64,000 nt of DNA, taken from the NCBI GenBank assembly GCA_016490735.1, contig JAEMWC010000286.1:532501-596500 (forward strand), in the 5' to 3' direction. This DNA is from Pachyseris speciosa (taxonomy: Eukaryota; Cnidaria; Anthozoa; Scleractinia; Pachyseridae). The position numbers and the translations under genes were made by a program. The notes beneath the pieces are model-generated. The model was not told the DNA's origin. It searched no databases and saw nothing but the letters and a program-made list of their open reading frames with translations. Positions 1-10,614 of the stretch are shown in pieces (position 1 is the first letter of the stretch; the number at the start of each line of letters is the position of its first letter).

Positions 1-601
1 ACCCAGACTCTTCTGGTCGCTACCTGTGTGAGTTGTTAGACACACACAAGTACAGAACAGGAACCAGGCTGTTGGCGAACGCGTCCTTCCATCATTATAG
101 CCCATGGGTGAGTAAAAGCATAGCCAGTAGTGTTACTTCAGAATTATAACACCGAAGCTACCAATGTAAAATGTTATAAAAATATCACTTCGAAATTGAC
201 GGTTAGATTTCTTTGTCAGTTTACGGAAAAAGGTAATGATTTCGTTTCATTTAGCTTAAACAGTCTTCAAGCTTCCTCCATATTTATTCCTGGCGTTGCA
301 AAACATAAAAACAAATTACTGTCCATGGGCAAGCCACGTTTTATGGACAAGTTTCTCATCTTTAAGTGGTGGTAAAATACCAACTTTGATCGCGTTAATC
401 TGGCTTGTAAATCGAGGAAAATGTCTCCACAATCTGAAATTTCTGTTACGAAACTCACCAAAGTATCGGAGGCAAACGTGTAACCGCTTGTTAAATGTCG
501 AACTTATAAACCATGGCTCCTGTCTATACCTGGAACATTTTCTAAGAGGTTGAAGTATATTATAGATCCATATGAACAAAGACCTAGAAAAGAATTCGAA
601 C
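1..601. other. Intergenic DNA, nothing recognised
   Basis: AT-rich DNA with only short open frames that lack recognisable motifs, splice context or codon pattern. It ends where the first copy of a dispersed ~500-bp repeat begins. Confidence 0.5.
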
Positions 602-1099
602 GGCGAATTCTTATCTATACCATTATTACATTTCATCTCCATTAGACCCAAAAGATGAAATGTTTACTGTATGGGAAAACAAAGGAAAATTGCTAAAAAT
701 ACACAGCCATAGCTATAGAGCTGATGGTTTGAGAAAATTCATCGATTTGAAACATGATAGAAATGCCAACACACGCACACAGTTTATATTTTGTAATATT
801 GGGACGTCTCTAAAAGTTGTCATTTTATGCGTATTGCTAAAATTGCGCCACCGAAGTGCTGCCTCGGAGGCGAATAAATTTGGGCAAAGCAACTAGTTTT
901 GTTTTTACAACAATTGAGGTGTCATTAATTCCCTGCAGTCATTTTAATGTTTTGGGAATTTTCGCAGGTTTGCGGCGCACCTTGGCGGGACAAAATGATT
1001 TTTTTTAATCTGGTCCTTCTCCCTCTTTTCAAGCGATATGGATCACACTAATCTAGCATTTAGCGTCCAGGCCCATGGAAGTTTCTTAAACGACCTCTT
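602..1099 (+). repeat. Dispersed ~500-bp repeat, copy 1
   Basis: This block recurs in the same orientation at 5502-6002. Both copies begin with GGCGAATTCTTATC and share long near-identical runs, including a fragment beginning ATGTTTACTGTATGGG, and both end near a TTTCTTAAACGAC string. Copy 2 has a short CATAGC-type expansion that copy 1 lacks. No coding potential or terminal inverted repeats were seen. It could be an old transposon fragment or a local duplication. Confidence 0.75.
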
Positions 1100-1400
1100 A
1101 ACTAAAACAAACGGCTTTAATGTTTGTAAATTAGCACTATAGAACCTGATACCTGCCTTATCAGTTGAAAGTATATTTTCTCGTGATGGCCAGCAAAAGG
1201 TGTACCGTGTTAAATAGAAATGCGTTATATAGATACACATACAACACTGAGTTTTCCATAATTATTCAGTTCTTCATTCGTATTCGTATCGTGATAAGGA
1301 GGTGAATATGGGCTATAAGACGAGATGATGAACCGCCTAATTACCATAATTTAAGTTAGCAAAAGCATCGAAGGTATAAAAGGCTGGCAGGTGGTTTAAG

Positions 1401-1863
1401 GCCCCGGCCAAACGCTCGCAACATTTCAACGCAACATCTTGCAACATTGTTGCATCATGTTGTGACGATGTTGTGAAGGGGCCGGCCAAACGCACGCAAC
1501 ATTTCAACCCAACATTTTACGGGTTGTCGATGTTTATGTGCCAACACCATCCAACATGTTGCAACATATCGCAACAGGGTGGCCAAACGTGTGCAACATG
1601 TTGTGTTCTGGCGATTTGAAATAGCAAATCGAACTAGTGCGCCTGCCCTAGTGCAACAATGTTGTGTGAATGTGGCCAAACGAGTACAACATCATGCAAC
1701 ATCCAAAATGTTGCACGAAAAATTTGACCGTTTTCAAATTTGAGCCAACACCATCCAACATGTTGCAACATATCGCAACACGGTGGCCAAACGTGTGCAA
1801 CATGTTGTGCCCAACAATGTTGCAAGATGTTGCGTTGAAATGTTGCGAGCGTTTGGCCGGGGC
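1401..1863. mobile_element. Palindromic MITE with GCAACATGTTGC-type internal repeats
   Basis: The ends are inverted copies beginning GCCCCGGCCAAACG and continuing for roughly 50 bases. The interior is built from repeated GCAACAT/ATGTTGC blocks, with a second internal copy of the GGCCAAACG motif near 1486, so the element may be a partial tandem or nested insertion. The flanks TTAAG and TGAAG are similar but not identical, so the target duplication is uncertain. No transposase is encoded; this is a non-autonomous DNA transposon. Confidence 0.75.
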
Positions 1864-3895
1864 TGAAGCCTTATGCTCTTGTATGCATAGTAATATGGAG
1901 GCAGAATCTTGAAGAGTCTTTGCTAATGTATGAGCGAGCAGCATGAAAAAAAAAACTTCTGAAACATCTAGTATTTTCTTTTTTCTGAAAAAGTTTTAAT
2001 TTCACTCATATCAGCGCCCTCTAGATTTTCATTTCGTTCAGCGTAATAAATAATTCAGTAAACAGTGGATGATATCTTCTGCCTTGAAAGATCCTTGGCC
2101 GACTGCAAACAACAACAAAAGATAAGTACACCCCGCAGATGCTAAACTTTCGATGTTCAAAGTATTTCTGCTTTTTATCTCAAATTTTGTCTCCAATGAA
2201 AACGTAATAAGTGTCGTGGTTTCAAGCAGAAGACGAAATTATTCATCACCGCCTAGTTAATAAACGTTCTGTTTTGTTAATTTTCCAAAGCGACTCAGTG
2301 TCACCTAGTTCAAACACCTTTATCCTTATAAGTCGCTTGTAATTAAAATACCGCTTGAAAGTTGTGCCTCATAAATAAAAAGTCAAATCTACGCCTTCAT
2401 TAACTTAGAGATTTTCAAGGGACTATGTCAGCTGGGGCACATGCGCAGTAGGGACCGGCTGGCACTAATTTGCATACAGCTCATCACAACATTCTTGCTC
2501 GCCCGGAAGCCAGGCATTGTCTCCTACGTGTCGACCACACTTTCATACAACTCAGAAGGAAGAATTTACGTGCCTGTTTTTTCGAAATCACGGACATTTA
2601 TCGTTGCTGTCGTTGAAAGCGATTCTATTGTGGTGAGTCTAGCCTGTTTATTCGCGTTGTATGTCGTCTGACGTGAATACTGCTGTCATTTTCTCTTCGA
2701 TTCGATTGCGGCGAACACTTTTGATGGCAGTGACTTCTTTGTTTCCCTTTGGTTTTTAGACCGATCCTTTCATCTGCAAGAATACTTGTTCTCGAAAATC
2801 TACCTCAAAAGCCAATAGTTTCCCTTGTAAAACTGCAAAGTGCATTGCACCAATTTATGTACTTGTGGAACGAAGAAATTAAAGTCATGTCAAAACAAAC
2901 CGCTAAGTTTGAATGTCTTATCAAATGCAAAGCATCGCGATCGAAGATGTCCCGCGAACTTGGAATCGGTGGAATAACCGCACTTTAATTTCACCGCTAC
3001 CCAAGAAGAATAAATTAAACAATCCAGACAAATCCTCTGATTTCCATGTACCCAAACTTTGCGTTTGACGGCGTTGCTGTCGTAAATCTCTTTCATCCAC
3101 TGCCAGCACGACTACCGCCGCTAGTATACATCACAATTCCACGAAAATAATTCCACTAAAATAATTCTTCCAAAGCCAAGGCAGCAACGAGCACTGGAAC
3201 CGAGGGTACATGATCGCCCCAGTAAAGAAATTCGGTCGAGTGAGACTAAGCACTAATTTATTTGAAAACAAACATGGTCGCCGAAGCATCCATAATGCCA
3301 GGTATCTCCACTTGTGCTCGTTTGCTACTTACTTAGGTAATGTGGTTGACGGCCTTGCTAAAACCTAGTGTAGAAAGCCTGGAAAAGTCGGGGAAAACAG
3401 CTCATGCCAGTTTTACAGCCTGTGTATGTAACTTACATCATTGCCTCGTAACTTGACAAGAAAATCTCTTTCATCCTATCACTGAATAGGGTGAGTTTCC
3501 CTTTTCGGTAACTGCAGAGGATTATAACTTTTTTGGGCCTTCTATTAAGGAATTCTACATTGGTAAATACGCTGACCGATTTGCTCTACCTAAATAAACA
3601 GGGATATTTTTATAATTTGTAGTCTAGCTATGTATTTTGAATCTATTCTATTCAAATACATACATTATACATTACCTTATTGACCCTCGGATTTTAGAGT
3701 AGCTTGTGCAGCTAATACCTCCGAGCATTCATCAGATGAAAGATAGACCACCACACCGGGAACTACCTCCCCTACTCTTTTCGAACAGTGAGTGGGTTCT
3801 TTTACGTCCCACAGAATCAATTATGAAGAGTTGTGAGACGGGGCCTACGGTTTATCGTCCTTATCCGAGAAGACTAGAAAGTTTAACCATTTGCA

Positions 3896-3927
<32 letters not shown>

Positions 3928-3949
3928 ATTATTTAAAGACCCTGAGTGT
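1864..3949. other. Intergenic DNA, no supported gene
   Basis: Short open frames only (for example around 2441-2671 and 2749-2988), none with a recognisable domain. A host exon cannot be excluded but nothing supports one. Confidence 0.4.
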
Positions 3950-4020
3950 TGATCCGGGTGGGGTTTGAACCCGCGACCTACCGCACGCTAGTCCGGTGCT
4001 CTACCACTGAGCTAACCGGG
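3950..4020 (-). repeat. tRNA-like sequence (degenerate tRNA or SINE head)
   Basis: On the minus strand there is a good D-arm (A box TAGCTCAGTGGTAGAGC) and a T-loop/B box (GGGTTCAAAC). The acceptor stem does not pair well, the anticodon stem is poor, and the T-stem has a mismatch. It retains internal pol III promoter boxes but is not a functional tRNA, so a tRNA-derived SINE or tRNA pseudogene is the best call. Confidence 0.55.
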
Positions 4021-4023
4021 CAG

Positions 4024-5501
4024 TTTTGAAGCTATAAAGTGCCGGGTCGGATCAGATGATGATTTGGTGGTCATGCACGTATAGTCAGTGTTTAATAAAC
4101 TGTTATCGAGTTGGTTATGAACACAGATGTATACGTGATTTTTCTCCAACAGAAAGCTTAAATAAATTTTTGCACCTTTAACAACTCTGTGGAGAGCCGG
4201 AATTTTTAGCTTGAATACGCTTCAGCTTAGTAACTGGAATGCGCCACCTATAATATTTGTGGTGGTTCTTTCTTTCGAGAGTACAGGGATAATGGACTAC
4301 TACTTTTATAGATTACTGGTAGTTTACTTTAACTGCCTTTGATAGCAGAAACTTTTGCAAACAGAAAAGTCATCACTGAATCTTCAAAGAAACATTTCAT
4401 CCCCTATTATGAAACTCTTATAGACATCAATAAACATTGACTTGAACTGATCCCTTCCCAAATGTCACCTGCCACTTAAGAACTACACAAGTTCCTGCTG
4501 GTGTGTAAAGATTCTGGGCCTCTCATCCTCTTGGAAGGAAATAAAACAGCCAACACAAAATTAATTTCATAGTCCACGTCAAAATGATGTGGTGAAGGTG
4601 GCATTGTGAGGGGTGAAGGGGAAGGACTGCTGCATTGCTGGCCATCCCAACTGGGCAAATTACCTGTTTTCAAGACCAAAAAATGTGAGACTATAGTCTC
4701 TTTGGGCTAAAAGCCATTGTTTCAAGTGTGCAAGGTTTCTTTACGCAAAATGTAAGGAAAGGAAATCCATATGTGGTAATTAATTGAGTCCTGTTTTTTT
4801 TTTTTTTAATCTTAATCTTAAGTGCCACTTGAGACATTCGCAAAATCATTTCAAAAGAAGTATATCACTGCAGGAAATAGTTTAACTCCACTGACAAACA
4901 CTGAATGTTAATTATATTGACGTATTCAACACACCATACAAGCTTTGGAGAAAGGTCTTAATTCAATTTCATTTTACATAAGCTCACGTCTTCGACCAGC
5001 TTAGCTTACGCTCATATAAGCCGTTTACAAAGCTATCTTAAGAAGAAATTAAAAGCCTTCGCAATGGCAAGTCTGGCGATGAAAGGTAATGTTACTCAAT
5101 ATATGGACTCACTCAATCGTAAATTTGGAGTTACAAACCAAACAGAAAACTCTCCCTTCGTCTTTGTTGGCTCGTGTGGCCGAAGTTGCTCCGTTGATTC
5201 CTCACGATGTGCCGAATCAAAATTCAAAGATTGGAAATTTCAAATTGGATACCGCCGCTGAACGTTGCTTACAGCAATAAATCAATCAGTTCCAATGTAC
5301 TTGCTACTGCAGCAGGGCATAAAACATCTCCGAGAGACTTCAACACAGCTGCCGCGATTCAACATGGCAGAAGAGATAAAAAAGATCAGTTACTTTCGCG
5401 CATGCTCATTGGGACTCTGCGATGATTGACAGATTTCTTAACTGGGGCGATCATGGGGAGGCGAAAAGCGGCAAGATCAAAGGTGGCTGCTTGCACCCCT
5501 G
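4024..5501. other. Intergenic DNA, no supported gene
   Basis: AT-rich with a poly-T run near 4794-4807. Short open frames around 5064-5425 have no recognisable domain. Confidence 0.4.
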
Positions 5502-6002
5502 GGGCGAATTCTTATCCATAGCATTATTACATTTCATTAGACCCAAAAGGTGAAATGTTTACTGTATGGGAAAACAAAGGAAAATTGCTAAAAATACTTA
5601 GCCATAGTCATAGCCATAGCCATAGAGCTGATGGTTCGAGAAAATTCATCGATTTGAAACATGAAAGAAATGTCAACATGCCGCACACACGCACACAGTT
5701 TATATTTTTTAATATTGGGACGTCTCCAAAACGTGTCATTTTCTGCGAATTGCCAAAATTGCGCCATTGAAGTGCTACCTCGGAGGCGAACAAATTTGGG
5801 CAAAGCAACTAGTTTTGTTTTTACAACAATTAAGGTGTCCGCATTAATTCACTGCAGTCATTTCAATGTTTTAGGAATTTTCGTAGGTTTGCGGCGCACC
5901 TTGGCGGGACAAAATGATTTTTTTAGCTGGTGCTTCTTCCTCTTTTTAAGCGAAATGGATTTAGCGTCCAGGTCCATAGAAGGTTTCTTAAACGACATCT
6001 TT
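5502..6002 (+). repeat. Dispersed ~500-bp repeat, copy 2
   Basis: Direct repeat partner of 602-1099. It differs by point changes, a small CATAGC-type microsatellite expansion near 5600-5625 and a few indels. Confidence 0.75.
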
Positions 6003-6391
6003 TCAAGCGATATCTGCCTTTGCGTCTTCTGATTAACCAGCAACTATTCGCAGAAACCCTGTTAATAGTTAACAATTATTCACCGAAGTGGAGGTGAATC
6101 GGTGGTGGATATTGCGGCGAGGCAAATATCCACCACTTTCACCGACTCTGAGGTGAATAATTGTTTTACATGACATATACCACACAAGCTGAATAATTAG
6201 CGGACCAAAATATTACTTTATTCGTCTGGTGTGTGACAATATACCGATAGGCGGTCGGAAATTTTAAAATATCAGTCGCACGTCGGCTGCCCGGAGGTTT
6301 TTCCTTTGCTTATCATAAGTGAATAGTGCTTTTCGCGCACTCTGATTGGTTCACTCGGAGGTGATTAGCAAAGTACTATTCATGATTTCGA

Positions 6392-6427
<36 letters not shown>

Positions 6428-6536
6428 TCAAAGACTAACAAAATATCCCGTAGGGCGAGTGCAATTTGTGGTCTTTAAAAAAAATTTGCAAGTCCTTATT
6501 TATTCCAAATTGCACAAGAAAAATCGTGTGATTACA

Positions 6537-6549
6537 TATTAATAATATA
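6537..6549 (+). repeat. Target site duplication of the Penelope-like element, left
   Basis: TATTAATAATATA is repeated exactly at 8835-8847, directly outside the inverted ends of the retroelement. Confidence 0.8.
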
Positions 6550-6551
6550 AA

Positions 6552-6592
<41 letters not shown>

Positions 6593-6601
6593 GAGTGAAA
6601 C

Positions 6602-6623
6602 ACGAAAATTGGGTTTATCAACG

Positions 6624-6654
<31 letters not shown>

Positions 6655-6852
6655 GGATTCGATTAGCTGACGTTTCGAGCGTTAGCCCTTCGTCGGAGCG
6701 AATCGAGGAATTGTGGGTTGTGTATGGTTTATATACAGGAAATGGAGCTACGCTATTGGTGGTAACATGGTAACGTGAAAAACATGATGAATAAATTAAT
6801 TGAATGAAAAGCGCTCGTTGACACCGTGGGGATTAAGAGTGCCAATTTGAAA
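6602..6852. repeat. Inverted terminal repeat of the Penelope-like element (3' side)
   Basis: Inverse of 8588-8835 over ~250 bases with very few differences. It includes the end of the coding frame, the stop codon and the downstream tail. Confidence 0.9.
6667..6702 (-). ncRNA. Hammerhead-ribozyme-like core
   Basis: On the minus strand the order is CCGACGA, a short GGGCTAACGCTC helix, then CGAAAC and CGTCAGC. This resembles the minimal hammerhead cores known in Penelope-like terminal repeats (CUGANGA, stem II, GAAA). The first box has C where the consensus has U, in both inverted copies, so activity is doubtful. The second copy lies at 8740-8771 on the plus strand. Confidence 0.4.
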
Positions 6853-8587
6853 GATCAGTTTTTGCTCGAGATTTTTACGGCTTTCCGTGGTACCTTGATG
6901 TAGGGAAAGGCCGGAGATCGACATGTGTTTTTTGGAATGGTTAGGGAGATTAAAATGCCGAGCGACAGGTTTGGATGCGTCTTTGTCATCTTTCTCAACA
7001 TCACGAAGATGTTCTCGGAATCGGTCACCTAGTCGTCTTCCTGTTTCGCCGATGTATAACTTTTTGGATAATGTGCAGGTTATGCAATAGATAACATTTG
7101 CGGAGGTACACGTGAAACGATCAGTGATCTTAACAGATCGCTTAGGGCCCGATATTTTGTCAGTGTTTTGAATGAAAGGACAAGTTTTGCATCGCGAGCG
7201 CGCGCATTTAAAAGTGCCAGGTTGTTCAGTCGTTTTGAATGCGCTTTTAACTAGAAAGTTACCTACATTTTTGTCGCGTTTGAATGAAATCAGTGGTGGT
7301 TCCGAAAAGATTCTAGCAGTTTCTGGATCATTTTGCAGTATCTTAAAGTTATTTAGAATGATGGCTTTAACTGGGTTATTATGCGGGTGAAATGTGAGGG
7401 TGAATGGAATTCTGTCATTCTTTTCCTTTTGTGACGTCTGTAGTGCTGACTGTTGATCAATCTGCTGAGCGCGGTGATGGCCCGATTGAACTACAGAATC
7501 AGGATAGCCACATTGCTCGAAAAAATGGCACATTTCCTCTGATTTGTTGGAAAAATCAGAGTCATCACTACATAGACGTCGAAGTCTAAGAAATTGAGAA
7601 TAGGGAATGGCGTTTTTGACATGAGATGGATGTGAAGATGAATACAACAAATAACTGTGAGAATCGGTGGGTTTGTAGTGCACACTGGTACATAAGCCGT
7701 TGCCGCTGATAAAAACTTTGATATCAAGAAAGGCCAGGGAAGTTTCCGAAGTTTCCCAGGTATATTTTAGAGCCGGGTGAAAGGAATTAACGGCGCTTAT
7801 AAATTGATTGATTTCCTCCTTGCTAGACGAAATTGCGCCGATACAGTCGTCAATGTAGCGACCGTAGAGTTCAGGTTTAGGACCGTTGTACTGATTGAAA
7901 AATTGGTACTCGACGTACCCTACAAAAAGATTGGCGTAGCTAGGTCCCATTTTTGTGCCCATCGCTACACCATTAATTTGCTTGTAATAGTTATCAGCGA
8001 AAGAAAAACAGTTAAGTGTTAAAACTAGTTCAGCTAGGCGGAGTAGCGTTTCCGAGCTAGGTTCCTTGACGGTGCGTTGATCGAAAAAATACTTAAGTGC
8101 TTGAAGACCTTCGCCGTTAGGAATGACAGTGTATAGAGATGTAATATCCATGGTGAAAATTAGTTTGTCTTCGCCGGTGAAATTGAAATCGCGAAATATT
8201 TCAAGTGCGTGTTGACTGTCTTTAATGTAAGATGGCAAAGATTTGACGATGGGCGCCATAATCTTGTCTAAATAGCTAGAAATGAGTTCGGTAGGGCAAC
8301 TACAGGCAGAAACGATAGGTCGACCCGGGTTGTTAGGTTTGTGGATTTTGGGTAAAAAGTAAATACAGAAGTTCTCGGAGTAGTTGTAATGAGATTAGTA
8401 GCGGTAGCCGGCAATTCTTGTTTGACTATTAGGTCCTGAATCGTGTCTTTGACAATTTTTTGGTTGGTGGAAGTGAGATCCTTCTCGACTTTAGCATAAA
8501 AGGAGGTGTCAGAAAGTTGCCGCAAAGCTTCTTCTTTGTAAAGGTCGGACCGCCAAACAACTACCGCGCCGCCTTTGTCGGCCGATT
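6796..8587 (-). pseudogene. Penelope-like reverse transcriptase with GIY-YIG endonuclease
   Basis: The longest frame (487 residues from 8259) holds RT motif A (FTMDITSLY, ~residue 38), a GVAMGTKMGP motif-B region (~97-106) and the YIDD catalytic box (~135-138). A Cys-rich patch follows (C352, C357, C360), then a GIY-YIG domain with LYIGETGRRL at ~401-410. The frame upstream to about 8587 continues the fingers region (ADKGGAVVVW) but is one frame off; the shift lies near 8370-8385 between TPRTSV and LPKIHKP. The N-terminus is truncated at the inverted repeat. Apart from that frameshift the catalytic residues are intact, suggesting a fairly young insertion. It would work by target-primed reverse transcription. 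Confidence 0.9.
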
Positions 8588-8782
8588 TTTCAAATTGGCA
8601 CTCTTAATCCCCACGGTGTCAACGAGCGCTTTTCATTCAATTAATTTATTCATGTTTTTCACGTTACCATGTTACCACCAATAGCGTAGCTCCATTTCCT
8701 GTATATAAACCATACACAACCCACAATTCCTCGATTCGCTCCGACGAAGGGCTAACGCTCGAAACGTCAGCTAATCGAATCC

Positions 8783-8813
<31 letters not shown>

Positions 8814-8835
8814 CGTTGATAAACCAAATTTTCGT
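8588..8835. repeat. Inverted terminal repeat of the Penelope-like element (5' side)
   Basis: Inverse copy of 6602-6852. It carries the second hammerhead-like core at 8740-8771 (+) and ends at the 13-bp target duplication. Confidence 0.9.
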
Positions 8836-8847
8836 ATTAATAATATA
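8835..8847 (+). repeat. Target site duplication of the Penelope-like element, right
   Basis: Exact copy of 6537-6549 (TATTAATAATATA). Confidence 0.8.
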
Positions 8848-9540
8848 CACGAAAAAATTGTGTTGCATAAGCAACGAAGGGTGAATCACGTGCAAAAATA
8901 TTTATTCATCACGCGCTGTTCAAAACAACAGTTTTGTCAATGTTTTTGCAGTTTTTTAAGCCGCAAAAACCGGCTGAAAAGTTGTAGGCTATAGCTATAA
9001 GGCTGCTTTGTTTTACAAGTGTCTCTCAAGTGCTGTATAATCATTACCTTCAGTATAACTTGTCCATACAGGCTTCTCCTTGTTTCTTGTTGTTTCCTCG
9101 GCGTAAAATGGCTTGAGAAAAATGTTATATAAGTTCAATGGACTCATACCGTTCGATTTCGTTGGTAATTCCCTTCTGTAGACATCACTTTCTCCAAACA
9201 GACAGCCAAAAAGCATTGCTTTTCGCACCGTGCTCATTTTTTAGAGCTGTTTTCAGCTCCTCTGCGAAAGGAAACCTAGTCAAAACGCCGGCCATTGTTT
9301 TATATTTTCACAATTTTCAACGCGGCTCAAACTTACCGCGAACTTGTTGCTATATAGAAACAGCTAAGATTTGATTGGCTAATTCAAATTTCTGTTGTTT
9401 CTGAACCAATCAAAATACACTTGTAATTGCTTTGTTACAGCATTGCACTCGTGTTACACGTTTTTGCACTTTGTGACAGCAAAACTGCACTGTTTTTTCA
9501 GCCAATCAGAATTGAGTAACTTTTTCGTGCATGTTATTAT

Positions 9541-9574
9541 GTGGTATATACTAATCATTATTAGTATATACCAC
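9541..9574. repeat. Perfect 34-bp palindrome
   Basis: GTGGTATATACTAAT, a 4-base spacer, then the exact inverse. It lies in the right arm of the foldback element and could extrude as a cruciform. Confidence 0.85.
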
Positions 9575-9954
9575 AGAAGTGAATAAGTGCTTTTCGCGCG
9601 TTCTGATTGTTAATTCGGAGGTGATTAGCAAGTACTATTCACCTCCGAGCAGCTGGCGCGCTCGATTTTACAATTTCCGACCGCTTGTCGGTACATTGTC
9701 ACACATAAAGTAATGTTTTGGTCCGCTTATTATTCAGATTCTTTGGTATATACTAAAACAATTATTCACCTCAGTGTCAGTGAAAGTGGTGGATATATCC
9801 ACCACTATTCACCCCACTTCGGTGAATAATTGTTAATTATTCGGCTAGTATTTGTAGCCGATATAACACGCGCTCTGATTAGCTAAGCGTAGCTAACCGC
9901 TAGGTCAGTATTCTTTCGTAATGCCCACAGGCCGATTACGGAAAGAAAAAACAA

Positions 9955-9978
9955 CACACACACACACACACACACACA
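9955..9978. repeat. (AC)n microsatellite
   Basis: About 12 AC dinucleotides in a row. Confidence 0.9.
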
Positions 9979-10210
9979 AAGGAAAGGTGATCCTGACCCC
10001 AAGTTTGTTTTATCTACATTGAAAATTGCTGCGATCAAAGCAAATCAGTGAAAGCACGGCGAAGAAAACTGTCAGTGAAAAATTTGACTTGGGTTTGAAA
10101 CGAGAAATGAGTAGTTAAGCGCGTGCGATACCATATGTGAATTTTTTTTCTTTAGAACCAAAACACTTTTATCAGCCATATAATAAACAACTTAATAAGC
10201 TCCACCGTTC

Positions 10211-10312
10211 GGTCGTTACGGGAAAATCTCAAACCTCGGCCTAGTTGTATTGACCTCGCTATCGCTCCGTCAATAGGGCGAGGCCTCAGTTTGAGATTTT
10301 CCGATAACGACC
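10211..10312. mobile_element. Short hairpin MITE
   Basis: The arms GGTCGTTA...AAATCTCAAAC and their inverse flank a GAGGCC-rich centre. It is 102 bp long and encodes nothing. No clear target duplication. Confidence 0.6.
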
Positions 10313-10326
10313 TCGCTCTCGAGTTA

Positions 10327-10353
10327 TTAGAGCGGTTTTCAATTGAGTGTCGT

Positions 10354-10386
<33 letters not shown>

Positions 10387-10614
10387 TACAACAGAAGTAA
10401 GCAGTGCAATGTGCCAATCAAAATACGAAGCAATTACATGTAGCCGGCGTAAAGCGCGGGAAAATATGCGCGTGCAAGTCGCAATTGGTTTTGGTTTTGC
10501 TTCTCATTGGTTGAGAAAGTGGCGCGAGTTTTGCTGGCCAATCACACAGCAAAGCAATGCAAAACCAAAGCAAAACCATAATTACTTTCGAAACTCAATT
10601 GAAAACTGCTCTAA
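10327..10614. mobile_element. 288-bp MITE
   Basis: Terminal inverted repeats read TTAGAGCGGTTTTCAATTGA on the left and its near-inverse on the right (one mismatch). AAACCAAAGCAA-type motifs lie inside both arms. TTA at the edges could be part of the inverted repeat or a PIF-like target duplication. Confidence 0.65.

Larger units (their letters stand above)
6550..8834 (-). mobile_element. Penelope-like retroelement (5'-truncated, inverted terminal copies)
   Basis: The element codes on the minus strand for a reverse transcriptase plus GIY-YIG endonuclease. The 3' end lies at 6550. A ~250-bp inverted copy of the 3' region, including the last coding residues, forms the other end (6602-6852 versus 8588-8835), and a 13-bp duplication flanks both sides. 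Penelope-like elements are known for such LTR-like terminal repeats in direct or inverted arrangement and for frequent 5' truncation. The 5' part of the coding region is missing where the inverted copy begins, at a CAATTTGAAA-like junction. Confidence 0.88.
6069..9836. mobile_element. Foldback TIR element split by a Penelope-like insertion
   Basis: The left end starts TTAACAATTATTCACC and the right end is its inverse, GGTGAATAATTGTTAA. Homology continues inward for about 300 bases on each side through a GGTGGATAT...ATATCCACC palindrome and an AGCGGACCAAAA...ATTACTTTAT block. Removing the retroelement (6550-8834 plus one 13-bp duplication) would leave about 1.47 kb. No transposase frame was recognised, so the element is non-autonomous. 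The right arm also contains a 34-bp perfect palindrome at 9541-9574. Confidence 0.7.
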
